A stretch of 64,000 nucleotides of DNA from Auricularia sp. M13 (lineage: Eukaryota; Basidiomycota; Agaricomycetes; Auriculariales; Auriculariaceae). Of this stretch, positions 10,793-21,658 are shown piece by piece. The notes under the pieces were generated by a model that saw nothing but the letters and a program-made list of their open reading frames with translations, did no database searches and was not told where the DNA came from. Every line of letters starts with the position of its first letter. Position 1 is the stretch's first letter. The stretch is taken from contig CM073196.1 in assembly GCA_037042915.1 (NCBI GenBank), positions 3,038,001-3,102,000 of the forward strand, given 5' to 3'. Both the position numbers and the translations under genes were made by a program.

Positions 10793-11092
10793 GCAGTCGC
10801 GCCTGCGCACGCATGAATTACAGCAGGCACGACTGCGCTCGCGCAGAAATGACAGCAGGCGAGACTGTGCTCCCGCAGGAATGACTGCAGGCGCGACTGC
10901 GCTCGCGCAGGAATGACTGCAGGCGCGACTGCGCTCGCGCAGGAATGACAGCAGGCGAGGATGCGCTCGCGCAGGAATCAAAGCAGGCGCGACTGCGTTC
11001 GCGCGGGAATCAAAGCAGGCGAGGATGCGCTCAGGCGGGAATCACAGCAGGCGCGACTGCGTTCGCGCGGAAATCACAGCAGGCACGACTGC
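10793..11092. repeat. 32-bp phased tandem array built on the CGCG 14-mer
   Basis: Nine units begin at 10823, 10855, 10887, 10919, 10951, 10983, 11015, 11047 and 11079, every one exactly 32 bp from the last. Each unit is the 14-mer GCAGGCGCGACTGC (or a one- or two-base variant) plus an 18-bp linker such as GCTCGCGCAGGAATGACT. An extra copy of the motif in the opposite orientation sits at 10793, 30 bp before the first unit. There are no insertions or deletions between units even though the bases differ. Confidence 0.92.
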
Positions 11093-11324
11093 TCTTGACC
11101 GGGCCTGGATGTTTTGCCGCGCGTGCCGCGCATGTGGTGCGCAGACAATAACTCTACAGAAACATAGCCAATTCCGTTAATTTCTAGAGCAAATTGTAGA
11201 GTCAAGTGTGGGCCACAAGTTACAGATGCAGGGTAAGCCAAATAGGCAATAGAAAGATGTTAGGAAAATTATCAGTATTCTGGGATGTATAGTTCCGTGG
11301 ACAGCCACGCGCGGCACTGCGCGG

Positions 11325-13337
11325 CACTTGTGCGGCACTGTGCAGCACCCTACCACCACACCAGCCCAGCACCCCAACAACACATTATGGACATATCTCA
11401 TGGTTTGGATGTGCACCCCCACACCCTCTGACCATGCTATACTCAATGGTTTCAAGTGGGGAGGTTGCTAGATGCCTGGGCACCAATGCGCGGCATGCGC
11501 GGCACTTCTCCTGCTGGGTTTGAAATGTGCGGCACCCCTTGCTGCTTCAACCACAGCTTCTGTAGTTCTGTAACTTGTCCAGAGCATCATATTAGACTTA
11601 TATGATCCACATATAGTCAAGAAATAGTGTTGGATTGTGTTAGTTCATGAGATGTGGTTGAGGGGTAAAACTGCCCCTTTACCACCCAAGCCCAGTGCAC
11701 ACCCAAAACACCATTTAGGCATCCACTATGGACTGGACTAGCTGGGACCAAGCTATAGAGCATGTCCAGACTGTTTGTAACACTACAGATGCTGCTGAGG
11801 GCACTGGGTGCACATGCGCGGCACGCGCGGCACTTCTCCTGCTGGGTTTGAAATGCGCGGCACTCTCTCCTGCTCCAACCAAAGCTCCTGTAGTTCTGGA
11901 ACTTGTTCATTCCATGTTATTACACTACTTTGTTGACAATGGTACAGCAGAAAGCCTCTAGGGTACCATGGATAACTCCAAATTGTCGAGGGGCAAAACG
12001 GCCACTTTAGCACCTGAGTCTGAGGCACACCCAAGACACCTTGTTGGCAACAAGATAAGGACTGGAATAGCTGAGATAGTACTATGGACCAAGTCTAGAC
12101 TGTTTGGAAGACTTCAGGTCTTGTTGTGGGTGCAGGGTGCACATGTGCAGCACGCGCGGCACTTCTCCCACTGAGTTTGAAATGCGCGGCACTTGCCTCA
12201 ACTCTCCCTAGGGCCTCTCTAGTTCTGAAACCTGTTCAGGTCATGCTATTGTGATTAAGGGGGGCTGAGGACACCACGAGAAGTGCATGCTATGAGTATT
12301 CAGGTGTGGAATACTAGGCACAGACCTGCCCACCAACTTGGCTGCCAGTACAAGAGCAGGCCAACTGATTCTGCACTTACTCTCACCATATCCTTGGCCC
12401 CCCTTAATCACAATAGCATGACCTGAACAGGTTTCAGAACTAGAGAGGCCCTAGGGAGAGTTGAGGCAAGTGCCGCGCATTTCAAACTCAGTGGGAGAAG
12501 TGCCGCGCGTGCTGCACATGTGCACCCTGCACCCACAACAAGACCTGAAGTCTTCCAAACAGTCTAGACTTGGTCCATAGTACTATCTCAGCTATTCCAG
12601 TCCTTATCTTGTTGCCAACAAGGTGTCTTGGGTGTGCCTCAGACTCAGGTGCTAAAGTGGCCGTTTTGCCCCTCGACAATTTGGAGTTATCCATGGTACC
12701 CTAGAGGCTTTCTGCTGTACCATTGTCAACAAAGTAGTGTAATAACATGGAATGAACAAGTTCCAGAACTACAGGAGCTTTGGTTGGAGCAGGAGAGAGT
12801 GCCGCGCATTTCAAACCCAGCAGGAGAAGTGCCGCGCGTGCCGCGCATGTGCACCCAGTGCCCTCAGCAGCATCTGTAGTGTTACAAACAGTCTGGACAT
12901 GCTCTATAGCTTGGTCCCAGCTAGTCCAGTCCATAGTGGATGCCTAAATGGTGTTTTGGGTGTGCACTGGGCTTGGGTGGTAAAGGGGCAGTTTTACCCC
13001 TCAACCACATCTCATGAACTAACACAATCCAACACTATTTCTTGACTATATGTGGATCATATAAGTCTAATATGATGCTCTGGACAAGTTACAGAACTAC
13101 AGAAGCTGTGGTTGAAGCAGCAAGGGGTGCCGCACATTTCAAACCCAGCAGGAGAAGTGCCGCGCATGCCGCGCATTGGTGCCCAGGCATCTAGCAACCT
13201 CCCCACTTGAAACCATTGAGTATAGCATGGTCAGAGGGTGTGGGGGTGCACATCCAAACCATGAGATATGTCCATAATGTGTTGTTGGGGTGCTGGGCTG
13301 GTGTGGTGGTAGGGTGCTGCACAGTGCCGCACAAGTG
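11325..13337. repeat. Large inverted repeat: two 941-bp arms, 131-bp spacer
   Basis: Positions 11325-12265 and 12397-13337 are reverse complements. Paired positions sum to 24662 at both the outer end (CACTTGTGCGGCACTG) and the inner end (GTGATTAAGGGGGG), so no net insertion or deletion separates them. Every stretch compared was identical, and matching open frames in the two arms translate identically. The spacer is 12266-12396. Each arm contains about three diverged direct repeats of roughly 328 bp, with a shared GGCACTTCTCC block at 11501, 11829 and 12158. No terminal target duplication was recognised. Confidence 0.93.
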
Positions 13338-14603
13338 GCTGTACACTGCTGCGCCACAGCCACATACTTTTTTTTGATAGTCCTCCCAATACTTGAGGAA
13401 CTCTTTCCCTCACATGGTGTCTGGAGAGGGCTCAGTTTTCCCTGCTGATTGATCTTTCAAAATCTGCTTTAGCTGCAATAATCATGGAGATATGGCCTGT
13501 GCACCACTGCGCGGCACATGCGCAGCACGCGCGGCAAAACCTCCTCGCCCCTCTTGACCTTCGTGGCTAGCAGTAGATCGCGACCAGGAGCGCAACTGCT
13601 CGCAGATTGCACAGAGGACTGCCCGAGGATGTCACGGCTGCGCGCATGGGCACTGGGCGAGCAGATAGCCCCGCGACTACACGCGGTTTGCGCGGAGCAA
13701 GGGCGACGGCTTGTAATCGCCAGGTTCACGGCCGAGCGCAAGCCGCAGCAGCAGGCGTAACTAGGCGCGACTGGTCACTGTATGACCGCATACAGGCGCG
13801 CCTGTTCATGGATTGCAAGCCTCAGGCACGATTACTCGAGGATTGCGAGCCGCAGGTGCGACTGCTCGGGAGTTCCGCGCACGCAGGCGCGACTGATGCT
13901 GAGCCAAATACTATGTCCATCTGCAGGCGCGCCTGCGCGCGGATTGCGGGACGTAGGCGCGACTGATCGCGAGTCTATGGCCATCCGGTTGCGCATAGAG
14001 AGCAGGCGCGGCTGCTACTAGTTCCAACTAGTAGCAGCCGCGCCTGCCGTAGCCCGCCAAATGTGCACCAAAGTAGGGACGATAGAACCAAGTGCAGTAG
14101 GAACAGTAGAATCGCATGATGCTAGCCAGGCAGAATAAATGGGACGGTCAATAGACATGGGATATTGGAAGAGCTCGCAGTGTGGATGTACGGCGGAGGC
14201 GCTGATGTAGAGGTCGGGTCAAGGGAAACTGCCGGACATTTTTGCGACAAATAAGCGCCCATGTATATAGGTCTAGGTTATCTGGACAGCACCACAGCAC
14301 CTGCGAGGACCCACAGAATTTGCCCTGATGTTAGAACCGCGTCTGGGCTTGTAGTAAAGTCACTGCATGCGTGAGATTAAGCAAATCTGGGTTTCAGATG
14401 ATCAGTCGCGACTGCACTGCTGGCTGCCATGTGCACCACATCAGTTGGGAAATCGGGCAATCCGTCTTGCTGAGCAGGCGAGGCCAGGCGCGCCTGATCA
14501 AAATCGACCTCTTGGGTCGATCTCTTGATAGGGAGGGTTACACCGTAGAGGCCCATATCTGGGCAGCCTGTGGTGGTACGACCGCAAGACCGTCGGCACT
14601 GTC
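13338..14603. repeat. Repeat-rich spacer with a third right cluster of CGCG motifs
   Basis: No gene is supported. Variants of the 14-mer occur at about 13765, 13793, 13851, 13884, 13922, 13953, 14002, 14034, 14402 and 14484. Some are fully palindromic (GCAGGCGCGCCTGC at 13922, CAGTCGCGACTG at 14403). A GCGCGGCAC-type block related to the palindrome units lies near 13503-13535. Confidence 0.6.
14002..14047. repeat. Perfect 22-bp hairpin made from two inverted CGCG motifs
   Basis: Arms 14002-14023 and 14026-14047 are exact reverse complements separated by only CC. Each arm begins with GCAGGCGCGGCTGC followed by TACTAGTT. It would form a 22-bp stem in single-stranded DNA or RNA. Confidence 0.9.
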
Positions 14604-15748
14604 ATGAGGTCGCTCGAGGAGGACCCGACGATGGAGGCGTTGATCGCGACGCACAAGGACGCGAAGCAGACGCTCGGCGGCCTGCAGCAAGAGGCCGTCG
14701 ACGAGGAGGACCTCGACGCGATCGAGGCGCTCAGAGCGCGTAGGCGCAAGGCGAAGGCTGAGATGCGCCTGGCGGAGCAGCGGCGCTTTGGGATGCTGGC
14801 CGAGCGCGTGGCCAAGGTCGTGGCGGACGTGGGCGCCAAGGGGGCGAAGAGCCAGGCGTCGCCGGCGAAAGCGCCAACCACGAGCACGAAGGCACCGGCG
14901 AAGGACGCGAGGGAGTCTGAGTCGCCGCCGAAGAAGCGGAAGGCCATGGAGGTATGGGTCGAGTTACCTCGACTGCGCGATCTGGCTAAGGTGCGCTTTT
15001 TTTTTTGTTTTAGGTTGATGTCGCAAAGACGGCTCAGGCGCCGCGCAAGGTCGCACCAAAACCCGCACCGGTCGCGGTCGCTCGCTCGCCGTCGCTCGGG
15101 GCGGGCGAGACGCTCGAGGACGACGACGAGGTCGAGGAGCTCGCGAGCCCGGTGGCGCCAGCCGTGAAGCCCAAGCGGCACGCCGGTGGCAAGTTCACCG
15201 ACAAGTGGCCGGCGGTGCCGTACGGGACGCGGTTCCCGAGTAAGGTGAGTTTTTTGGTCGTTCGTGATTTGCTCGCCGGGGCTGACGTCGAGCAGTGCGA
15301 GGCTTGCGCCAAGCGTGGCGGTCAGTGCATTCGGCAGCACCGGTCGAACACTTGCACCGCGTGTCATCAGACCCGGGGCAAGTGTACGCACTCGGGCAAG
15401 CCCTTCGTGCCGCGCGGCGAGAAGAGGGCGGCGTCGCCGAGTGCGTTGCCCAAGCGCCCCAAGAAGGTGCACATCGTCGAGGGGACGACGCTGGGGACGA
15501 GGGCGGCTGAGGACTGCGCGAAGACGGCCGAGCACCGCCGGGTCGTGGAGAACCACGCCCAGTGGACAAACAGCTCGGTGCACAACATCGAGAGGATGTT
15601 GTACCGGATGCTGCAGTGGCAAGCACAGCAGTTCGGCCAGTCGATCGACTCATCGATCGACAATCCGTTCACGAGCGAGGAGGAAGAGGAGGCCGAGGAG
15701 GAGGATGAGGAAGCGGTCGAGGAAGCGACCGAGGACGCGGACGAGTAG
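14604..15748 (+). CDS. Zinc-knuckle-like (Cys doublet) coiled-coil protein
   Basis: Exons 14604-14951, 15014-15244 and 15296-15748 join in phase to give 343 residues. Residues 1-65 are a charged helix (MRSLEEDPTMEALIATHKDA), followed by a Lys/Ala/Pro-rich basic region with a nuclear-localisation-like PPKKRK. Near residue 195 comes a pair of C-x2-C-x6-C units (CEACAKRGGQC and CTACHQTRGKC), reminiscent of Zn2Cys6 or retroelement zinc knuckles. The C-terminus is a long Glu/Asp run. The open frame extends a little upstream of ATG 14604, so an upstream exon may exist. Proteins of this layout recur in agaricomycetes as hypothetical proteins. A Gag-like or DNA-binding role is possible. It is convergent with the gypsy element that starts about 120 bp downstream. 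Confidence 0.55.
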
Positions 15749-17915
15749 GCGATCGGGTAGGGTAGTAGCGGGTGCGACCAAAGTCGCCCAAAAAATGTAA
15801 TAAACGACTGTTTCTTGGAATCGAGTGAAAAGCGAGTGAGCGAAGAAATAGCGAGTGAAAAGCAAGTGCTTAAATGTTTTCGAATTTCTTGAGGATCTGC
15901 TGGAACTCTTGATAGCTACCGGGAGCGCTGGGATTTGCAGCATAGAAGTCTTGAACTGCTTCTTGCGTGTGTTCGAGATTTTCTGAGCCCATCTCGGTGG
16001 TCTCGGGGTCGTCGGGGGTGCCGATGTGACCGATCCAGCGAATGCGAAAACGAAGGCGCGAATGACGATGGCGATTGTCGATGCGTACACTGAGTACTTC
16101 GAGCTCGTACTCCTGCTCGCCGTCGACGACGACGGGTGGAGGAGGTTCTTGACGTTGGCCAGAACGCTTCTCGAGGGTGAGGTTCGAGTTGCGAGACGTG
16201 AAAGACCGGGTGTACGCGAGCGAGGTAGTTGGGTAGGCTGAGAGTGAACGATTGCGAGCTAGGTTGATCGACCATCGGGAACGGGCCTAGGTATTGATCG
16301 GCGAGTTTGCGAGTGGGCTGCATCGTCTTGATGTGCTCCGAGAGGACGTAGGCCATGTCGCCGACATTGAAGTCAGGCGGGGGAGTGCGTCGAGCATTCG
16401 CAGATGCAGTGTAACATTTCTGAGCGGCAGCGATCTGCTCCTTCAGGACGTCCTGCAGTTCGTGGATGTCGACAGCGAAGTCACGGGCGCGAGCAGAGGC
16501 AACGTCGCGCTCGGGGTAGACGGAGATGTTTGGGTGAAAGCCCTTGTTGGCGAAGAAGGGCGAGACACCAGTCGAGTCGTTCGGGGTGTTGTTGTACGTG
16601 AACTCGGCGAGAGGGAGTAGCTCAGACCAGTTGTCCTGCTCGTAGTTGCAGTAGAGACGGAGGTACTGCTCGAGCGTCTGGTTCGTGCGTTCGACTTGAC
16701 TGTTCGCCTCCGGGTGGTGACCTGAGGTGAAATGCATGGTCATGTTGAGGAGCGAGCCGAGTGTGCGAAAGAAGCAGGAGACGAATTCAGAGCCGCGGTC
16801 GGTAGAGACGTGCGAGGGAGCGCCATGTTTGGCGAAGACGTGGATGAGGAAGAGATGCGCGAGTTCTTCGGAGGTGATCTTGCCCTTGGTCGGGACGAAG
16901 ATACCCTGCTTCGAGAGGCGATCAATAATGACAAGGATCGCAGTGTAACCGTTGGACTCAGGGAGTTGTTCGATGAAGTCCATCGAGATCGAGTCCCAGT
17001 TGCGAAGCGGAATCGGGAGCGGTTGAAGTCGACCGTACGGCTTGTGTCGTCGAGGTTTACTGCGCCCACAGGTGACGCAGGCCTGGACGTAGGTACGAAT
17101 CAAGTCGCGCAGGTCGGGCCAGTAGTACTCGCGGGCGACCATCTTGAGTGTCTTGTTCTGACCCGGATGGCCAGCGAGCGGGTGATCGTGCTTTTCGCGA
17201 AGGATACGAAGGCGACAATCGAGAGCGTTCAGTACGTAGATCCTGCCCTTGAACAGCAAGAATCCATCGTCCGAGGCCAACCAGTTGATCGCGTCGTCAG
17301 TGCTGAGCTTCGAGCGAATGTTGAGAGCGAGTTCGTCCAAGTCGTACGAGGCGCGAATGTCATCACGAATGGACTGGGTGTCCATGATCGTGGCTGCGCG
17401 AAGGAAAGTCTCTTCAGAATACGTCGCGCGAAGGGAAGCAGCGAACTGTTCCGAAGTAAAAACGGGTCGGAAGTTCTGTGGGTTTGCGCTGGCGTAGCCA
17501 CCATCCCCCCTTTTGAAATAGACGTCGTGGCGGCGAGTGAGAGCATCGGGTTTGCCGCCGAGTCGACCGGGTCGAAAGCGAATGAGGAGGTTGAAGGTAG
17601 AAAGGTACTTGGACCAGCGAGCCTGCTGACGAGTGAGCATCTTTGTGGTGAAGTACTCAAGGTTCTTGTGATCCGTGACGACGTCTATTGGGGTCTCGGC
17701 CCCTTCGAGGTAGTGTCGCCATAGTTCGAACGCCTCGAATATCGCGAGTAGCTCCTTGTCGTGTGTGTCGTAGTTGAGCTCAGTGGGAGTGAGCGTGCGC
17801 GAATGGAAAGCGACGGGGTGAACAGAGCCGTCCGGGAGGACGTGTGAGAAGATCGCCGTGATCGCGTAGTCGGAAGCGTCAGTCTCGACAACGCGAGGGA
17901 GAGCGCTGTAAGTGA

Positions 17916-18385
17916 CTGTCCCCCACTATTCCACGTGTAATTCCACCTCAAAAATAAAAGTTGTCAGAAATGAAGTGTAACATCTAAATATGAAAAGTTT
18001 CTCAGGTGGAATAGGTGGAATTCCACGTGGAGATTCCGGCACTTTATTCCACCTAGTTCCACCTATTCCATGTGGAGTAAACACAAATAGTGCCATGGCA
18101 TGCACATCGAGGTTAGGTAGGTTAGGTTAGGGGTTAGGTTAGGTGTCAGGTTAGGTTAGGTTAGGTTAGGTTAGGTTAGGTTAGGTTAGGTTGGGGAACG
18201 TTTTCTTCCCAAATTCCACGTGGAATGCGGACTGATTGAGTTATAACACAGGCATCAGTGTTCGGTTAGGTTAGGTTAGTGTGGGGATGGGTTAGGGGTT
18301 AGGTTAGGTTAATTTAGGTTAGGTCAAATTTTCTTAATTTGGAGGTCACTCCACCTGGAATTCCACCTGGAAACGTGGGGGAGAG
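17916..18385. mobile_element. MITE-like insertion inside the gypsy element
   Basis: This 470-bp non-coding segment interrupts the gypsy element. Its ends are imperfect inverted repeats of about 33 bp: CTGTCCCCCACTATTCCACG at the left, and the right end reads inward CTCTCCCCCACGTTTCCAGG. TAAG occurs on both outer sides (17909-17912 and 18386-18389); it may be a target duplication, with three extra bases at the left end. Internally it has many palindromic TTCCACGTGGAA-like sites and (TTAGG)n arrays. It encodes nothing visible, so it would depend on a transposase in trans. Confidence 0.7.
18111..18326 (+). repeat. (TTAGG)n pentamer arrays
   Basis: Two stretches (about 18111-18193 and 18263-18326) are runs of GGTTA/TTAGG with occasional extra G residues. 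They lie inside the MITE-like insertion. The unit is the pentamer, not the hexamer TTAGGG of most fungal telomeres. Confidence 0.88.
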
Positions 18386-21050
18386 TAAGGTTCTCGGAGA
18401 GCGGGATCGAAGTGGTGGAGGACGGGAGCGCAAGTGAACGCCTTCTTGAGTTCATTGAACGCAGCGAGGCATTGCGGAGTGAAGTTCCACGTGGCGGTCT
18501 TTCGAGTGAGACGAGTGAGCGGGACGACGATATCGGAGTAGTCGTAGATGAATCGTCGATAGAAGTTTGCAAAGCCGAGGAACGACTGGATGTCGCGAAC
18601 GTTGCGAGGAACGAGCCACTCGAGGAGGGTGGCAATCTTCTTTGGGTCCATGCTGATGCCCTCAGGGCTGATGATGTACCCAAGGTACTCGATGGTGTCA
18701 GCATGAAACTCGCACTTCTCGGGCTCACAGAAGAGGTTGTTCTTCCGCAGCCGTCGAAGGACCTCTCAAACGTGTTCCTCGTGCTTCGAGGGATCATCCG
18801 AGTAGAAGAGGATGTCGTCGAGGTAGACGGTGACCGTGACGTCGAGGAGGTCGGAGAAGATGTTGTTCATGAAGCGCTGGAAAGCGGCTGGAGCATTCGT
18901 GAGACCGAAAGGCATGACGAGATACTCGTAGGTGCCGTAGCGCGTTTGAAAGGCAGTCTTCCACTCGTCGCCGGCTGCGATGCAAACCTCGCTGTATCCG
19001 ACACGAAGACTGAGCTTGGTGAACTTCTTGGCGGTGCGAAGGCGGTCGAGCGTGGACGAGATGAGCGGGAGCGGGTACTTGTCCTTCCGAGTGATCTTGT
19101 TGAGCCCACGATAATCGACGCATAGGCAAAGAGAACCGTCGGCCTTCTTGACGAAGAGAACCGGGGCGCCACCCGGGGACGACGAAGAGCGAATGTGTCC
19201 TTTGCTGAGGTTATCCTGAATGTACTCCCAAAGCGCGAGTTGCTGGGGCTCGGAGAGCGAGTAGATCGGACCGGACGGGAGAGGCTTGCCTTCTTCCATG
19301 TCGATCTTGAGATCGTACGGCCGATGTTCAGGGAGTCGATTCGAGGCCTCCTTTGAGAAGACGTCGAGGAACTCGTGATAACACTCGGGGATGCCTTCGC
19401 CGGTTTCCGAGGCCGGGTTGGCAGACGCAGAGCGAGCGGGCACCGATGGGTCTCGAATGTAGATGGCCGAGACCATCAAGCCGCAAAGTCGACGAGAGGT
19501 GTCGAAGGCTGCGGCGCCGATGATCTTGATGTCGACGCGAGCAGCGGCCGCACGAAGGGCGGTTTCGTCCATCGGCGGTTCGGGAGGCAGAGTACGTGGC
19601 GCGAGAGGAGGTGACGACGGAGTCGGAGGATCCGAGTTGAGCGAGAACCCAGGGACGAAACCCGAGGGATCTGAGGGCGAGACACGAGTGGGGAAAGAGA
19701 TGCGGTGATGGAACCAGTCAATCCTAGGATTGTAGCAGGCCAACCAGCGATATCCCAACACTGCAGAGCAAGTCGGTTCTAGAGTGGTGAGGAGGAAGTT
19801 GATGATCATCGAAGTTCCGCAAGGGAAGCGGACGGGAAGCGACACGTATTTGGCGATAACACCGCGGTAGGAGCCATCGAAGAGCCGAAGGCGGAGCGGT
19901 TGATCGAGAGACTTTTGAGGGAGTCGAAGACTCTCGGCGAACTGAGTATCGAGGAACTGATCATCGGAGCCGGAGTCAACGAGTGTGCGAAAGGATGGGA
20001 CAGCGTTGGAGGAGAGGACGACGATGAGAGCGTCTTGATCAGTGAGCGCGGCGGTGCACATGGGGTCCTGCAATAAAGTCAATTCCGAGTCACATGGAAA
20101 TCAAGTCCAAAAATACTTACCATCCAATCACCCGCGCTGCCGACCAGATTCACCATGCACGCTGCCGGAGCAGGCGCAGCACCCAGGCGCGGCTTGAAGG
20201 CCGCCGGAGGATCCTTGCAGATCACAAACTTGGGTCCGGACGCGTGGTCCACGCACTCCTGGAGCTCCTGGCCCGGCACCTTGCGCGGACCAGTCTTCCG
20301 CGCGGCGTCCTGCCACCCGCGTCCTGCGGACCTCGCTCTCCAAGAACTTCTTCAACTACAAAAACATCAGTATCGCTCGTCCGACGAAGTCCGAACACTT
20401 ACGAAGGACTCCCAAGACTCCTTGGAGTCCTGAGAATGCTGGGCTTGTTCTGCCATCACCTCGTGGATCTGCTCCATTGCCTCCCTATAGGCCTCTTCCA
20501 CTGCCACCCGCCGCTTCTCCTTCATCTGCGCGACGGCGATCATGTCCCGGTCGTCCTTCACGTACTTGCGGAGCAGCTCACCCGCAGTGTCCCGGTCCGA
20601 GACGTACATCAGGAGCGCGTCCACGCTCTCCCAAAAGCGCGTGCACGTTGATGGAAACCACTCGGACTTCTCAAACAGCGCATACGCGCGGTGCTCGACC
20701 TCGGACTGTGGAGTGATTCCGGCCAACTCAACCAGCACAGATGCCCGGTCCAGGCCCTCCGCGGACTGCGGACGCTCGGTCGCAGGCTTGAAGGCGAATA
20801 TCCTCTGCGTGCGGGGCCATGATGGTCAGAGGGCAAGAAGTGAACCGCACTCTCACTCCGACCTCCAGCTTATATACCTCGTCCGACCAAACTTGTACAA
20901 ATTCTGCGTGCCAAACTCAAATCCGATTCGCTCCGACTCTGTCAGCCTCACTCAAAACGCCTCCAAACAAACACGTCACTCTTCTGACTACCGGACTCCG
21001 GAAATCCTGTTCCGGACCTTCGAGGGCTCAGGTCCTAAAAGGGGGGATAC

Positions 21051-21658
21051 TGTTACGACCATGCATCCAAGATACCTCCGAGACCTGATCCGGCCTGTTC
21101 CGGTATGTCCGACGAGTTCCGCAATATGCCTCCCTGTTCCGCTATGATCCCTATGTTTCGAATCCTGTTCCGTATGTGATTGCCTCTTAGTAATAGTCTC
21201 GGACCATATCCGAGATCCGGCTCTAGACTCCTTTGTAATCTAACTGCGCATCATGTTCCGGCGCAGCTTGGACTTCATCTCGCCCAGTCTGGAACGCTCT
21301 TCTGAGTTCCGGACCTAGACTCATGTTCCGACCCGATTTAGTATATAACTCCCGACTACTTGTACCGTAGTATCCAGTTTCGAAATCAAACTCGATCCTC
21401 TCCTAAGTCCGAACCCCAAGTCCGATCAAGGAAGCTTAGCCTTACTCCATCCTCCGCTCATCCGCATTCCGGAGTACGAAGTCCAAGCACACTAGCTCCG
21501 GCTTTCGTCAGTTCCGACCTCCAGACTTCCGGTCTACGGCCCATACACTCACGTGTGCCAGTGTGCTCAATAACGCACCAAGGTCCGCCGTGTCCACGTA
21601 ATACTTCCGAGCAGGCTCTGCGAATCACCCTCAGTTCCGAGAGGGCACGATCGTAACA
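21051..21658 (+). mobile_element. LTR with adjacent polypurine tract (remnant of a plus-strand LTR element)
   Basis: The segment begins TGTTACGACC and ends GATCGTAACA, giving inverted TG...CA termini. A polypurine tract (AAAAGGGGGGATAC) precedes it directly, as expected for the 3' LTR of a plus-strand element. A TATATAA box lies near 21341. There are no flanking duplicates, so it is not a clean solo LTR. It is a broken fossil whose internal coding region is gone. It cannot be dated from this window because no partner LTR is seen. Confidence 0.68.

Larger units (their letters stand above)
15870..20836 (-). mobile_element. Ty3/gypsy retroelement fossil (Gag-like region, PR, RT, RNase H, INT)
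   Basis: Reading on the minus strand, the parts in order are a Gag-like helical region (about 20.84-20.1 kb), an aspartic protease with a D-S-G box, a reverse transcriptase with the Y-x-D-D box, RNase H, and an integrase with its zinc-binding and DDE core followed by a chromodomain-like tail. That is the chromovirus type of gypsy, common in basidiomycetes. The copy is broken: it carries one inserted element (17916-18385) and a few further disruptions, about two to four in total. No pair of matching LTRs was found, so LTR dating is not possible. Largely open frames suggest a middle-aged rather than ancient copy. Confidence 0.85.

Noticed and set aside
10793-11092. CRISPR-like array of regularly spaced repeats
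   Set aside because: The 18-bp linkers are themselves repeated, not unique spacers, no cas genes exist, and the DNA is clearly fungal. It is a minisatellite.
11617-13045. Pairs of identical short open frames on opposite strands (for example 11617-11910 and 12752-13045)
   Set aside because: They are identical only because they lie in the two arms of the palindrome. They have no splice context or coding character.
14498-15622. Long minus-strand open frame of 374 codons
   Set aside because: It is antisense to the three-exon Cys-doublet gene, and its Arg/Ser/Pro-rich product is typical of a GC-rich shadow frame.
18111-18326. Telomere or chromosome end
   Set aside because: The pentamer runs are interstitial, short, interrupted, and enclosed in a transposon-like insertion within a retroelement.
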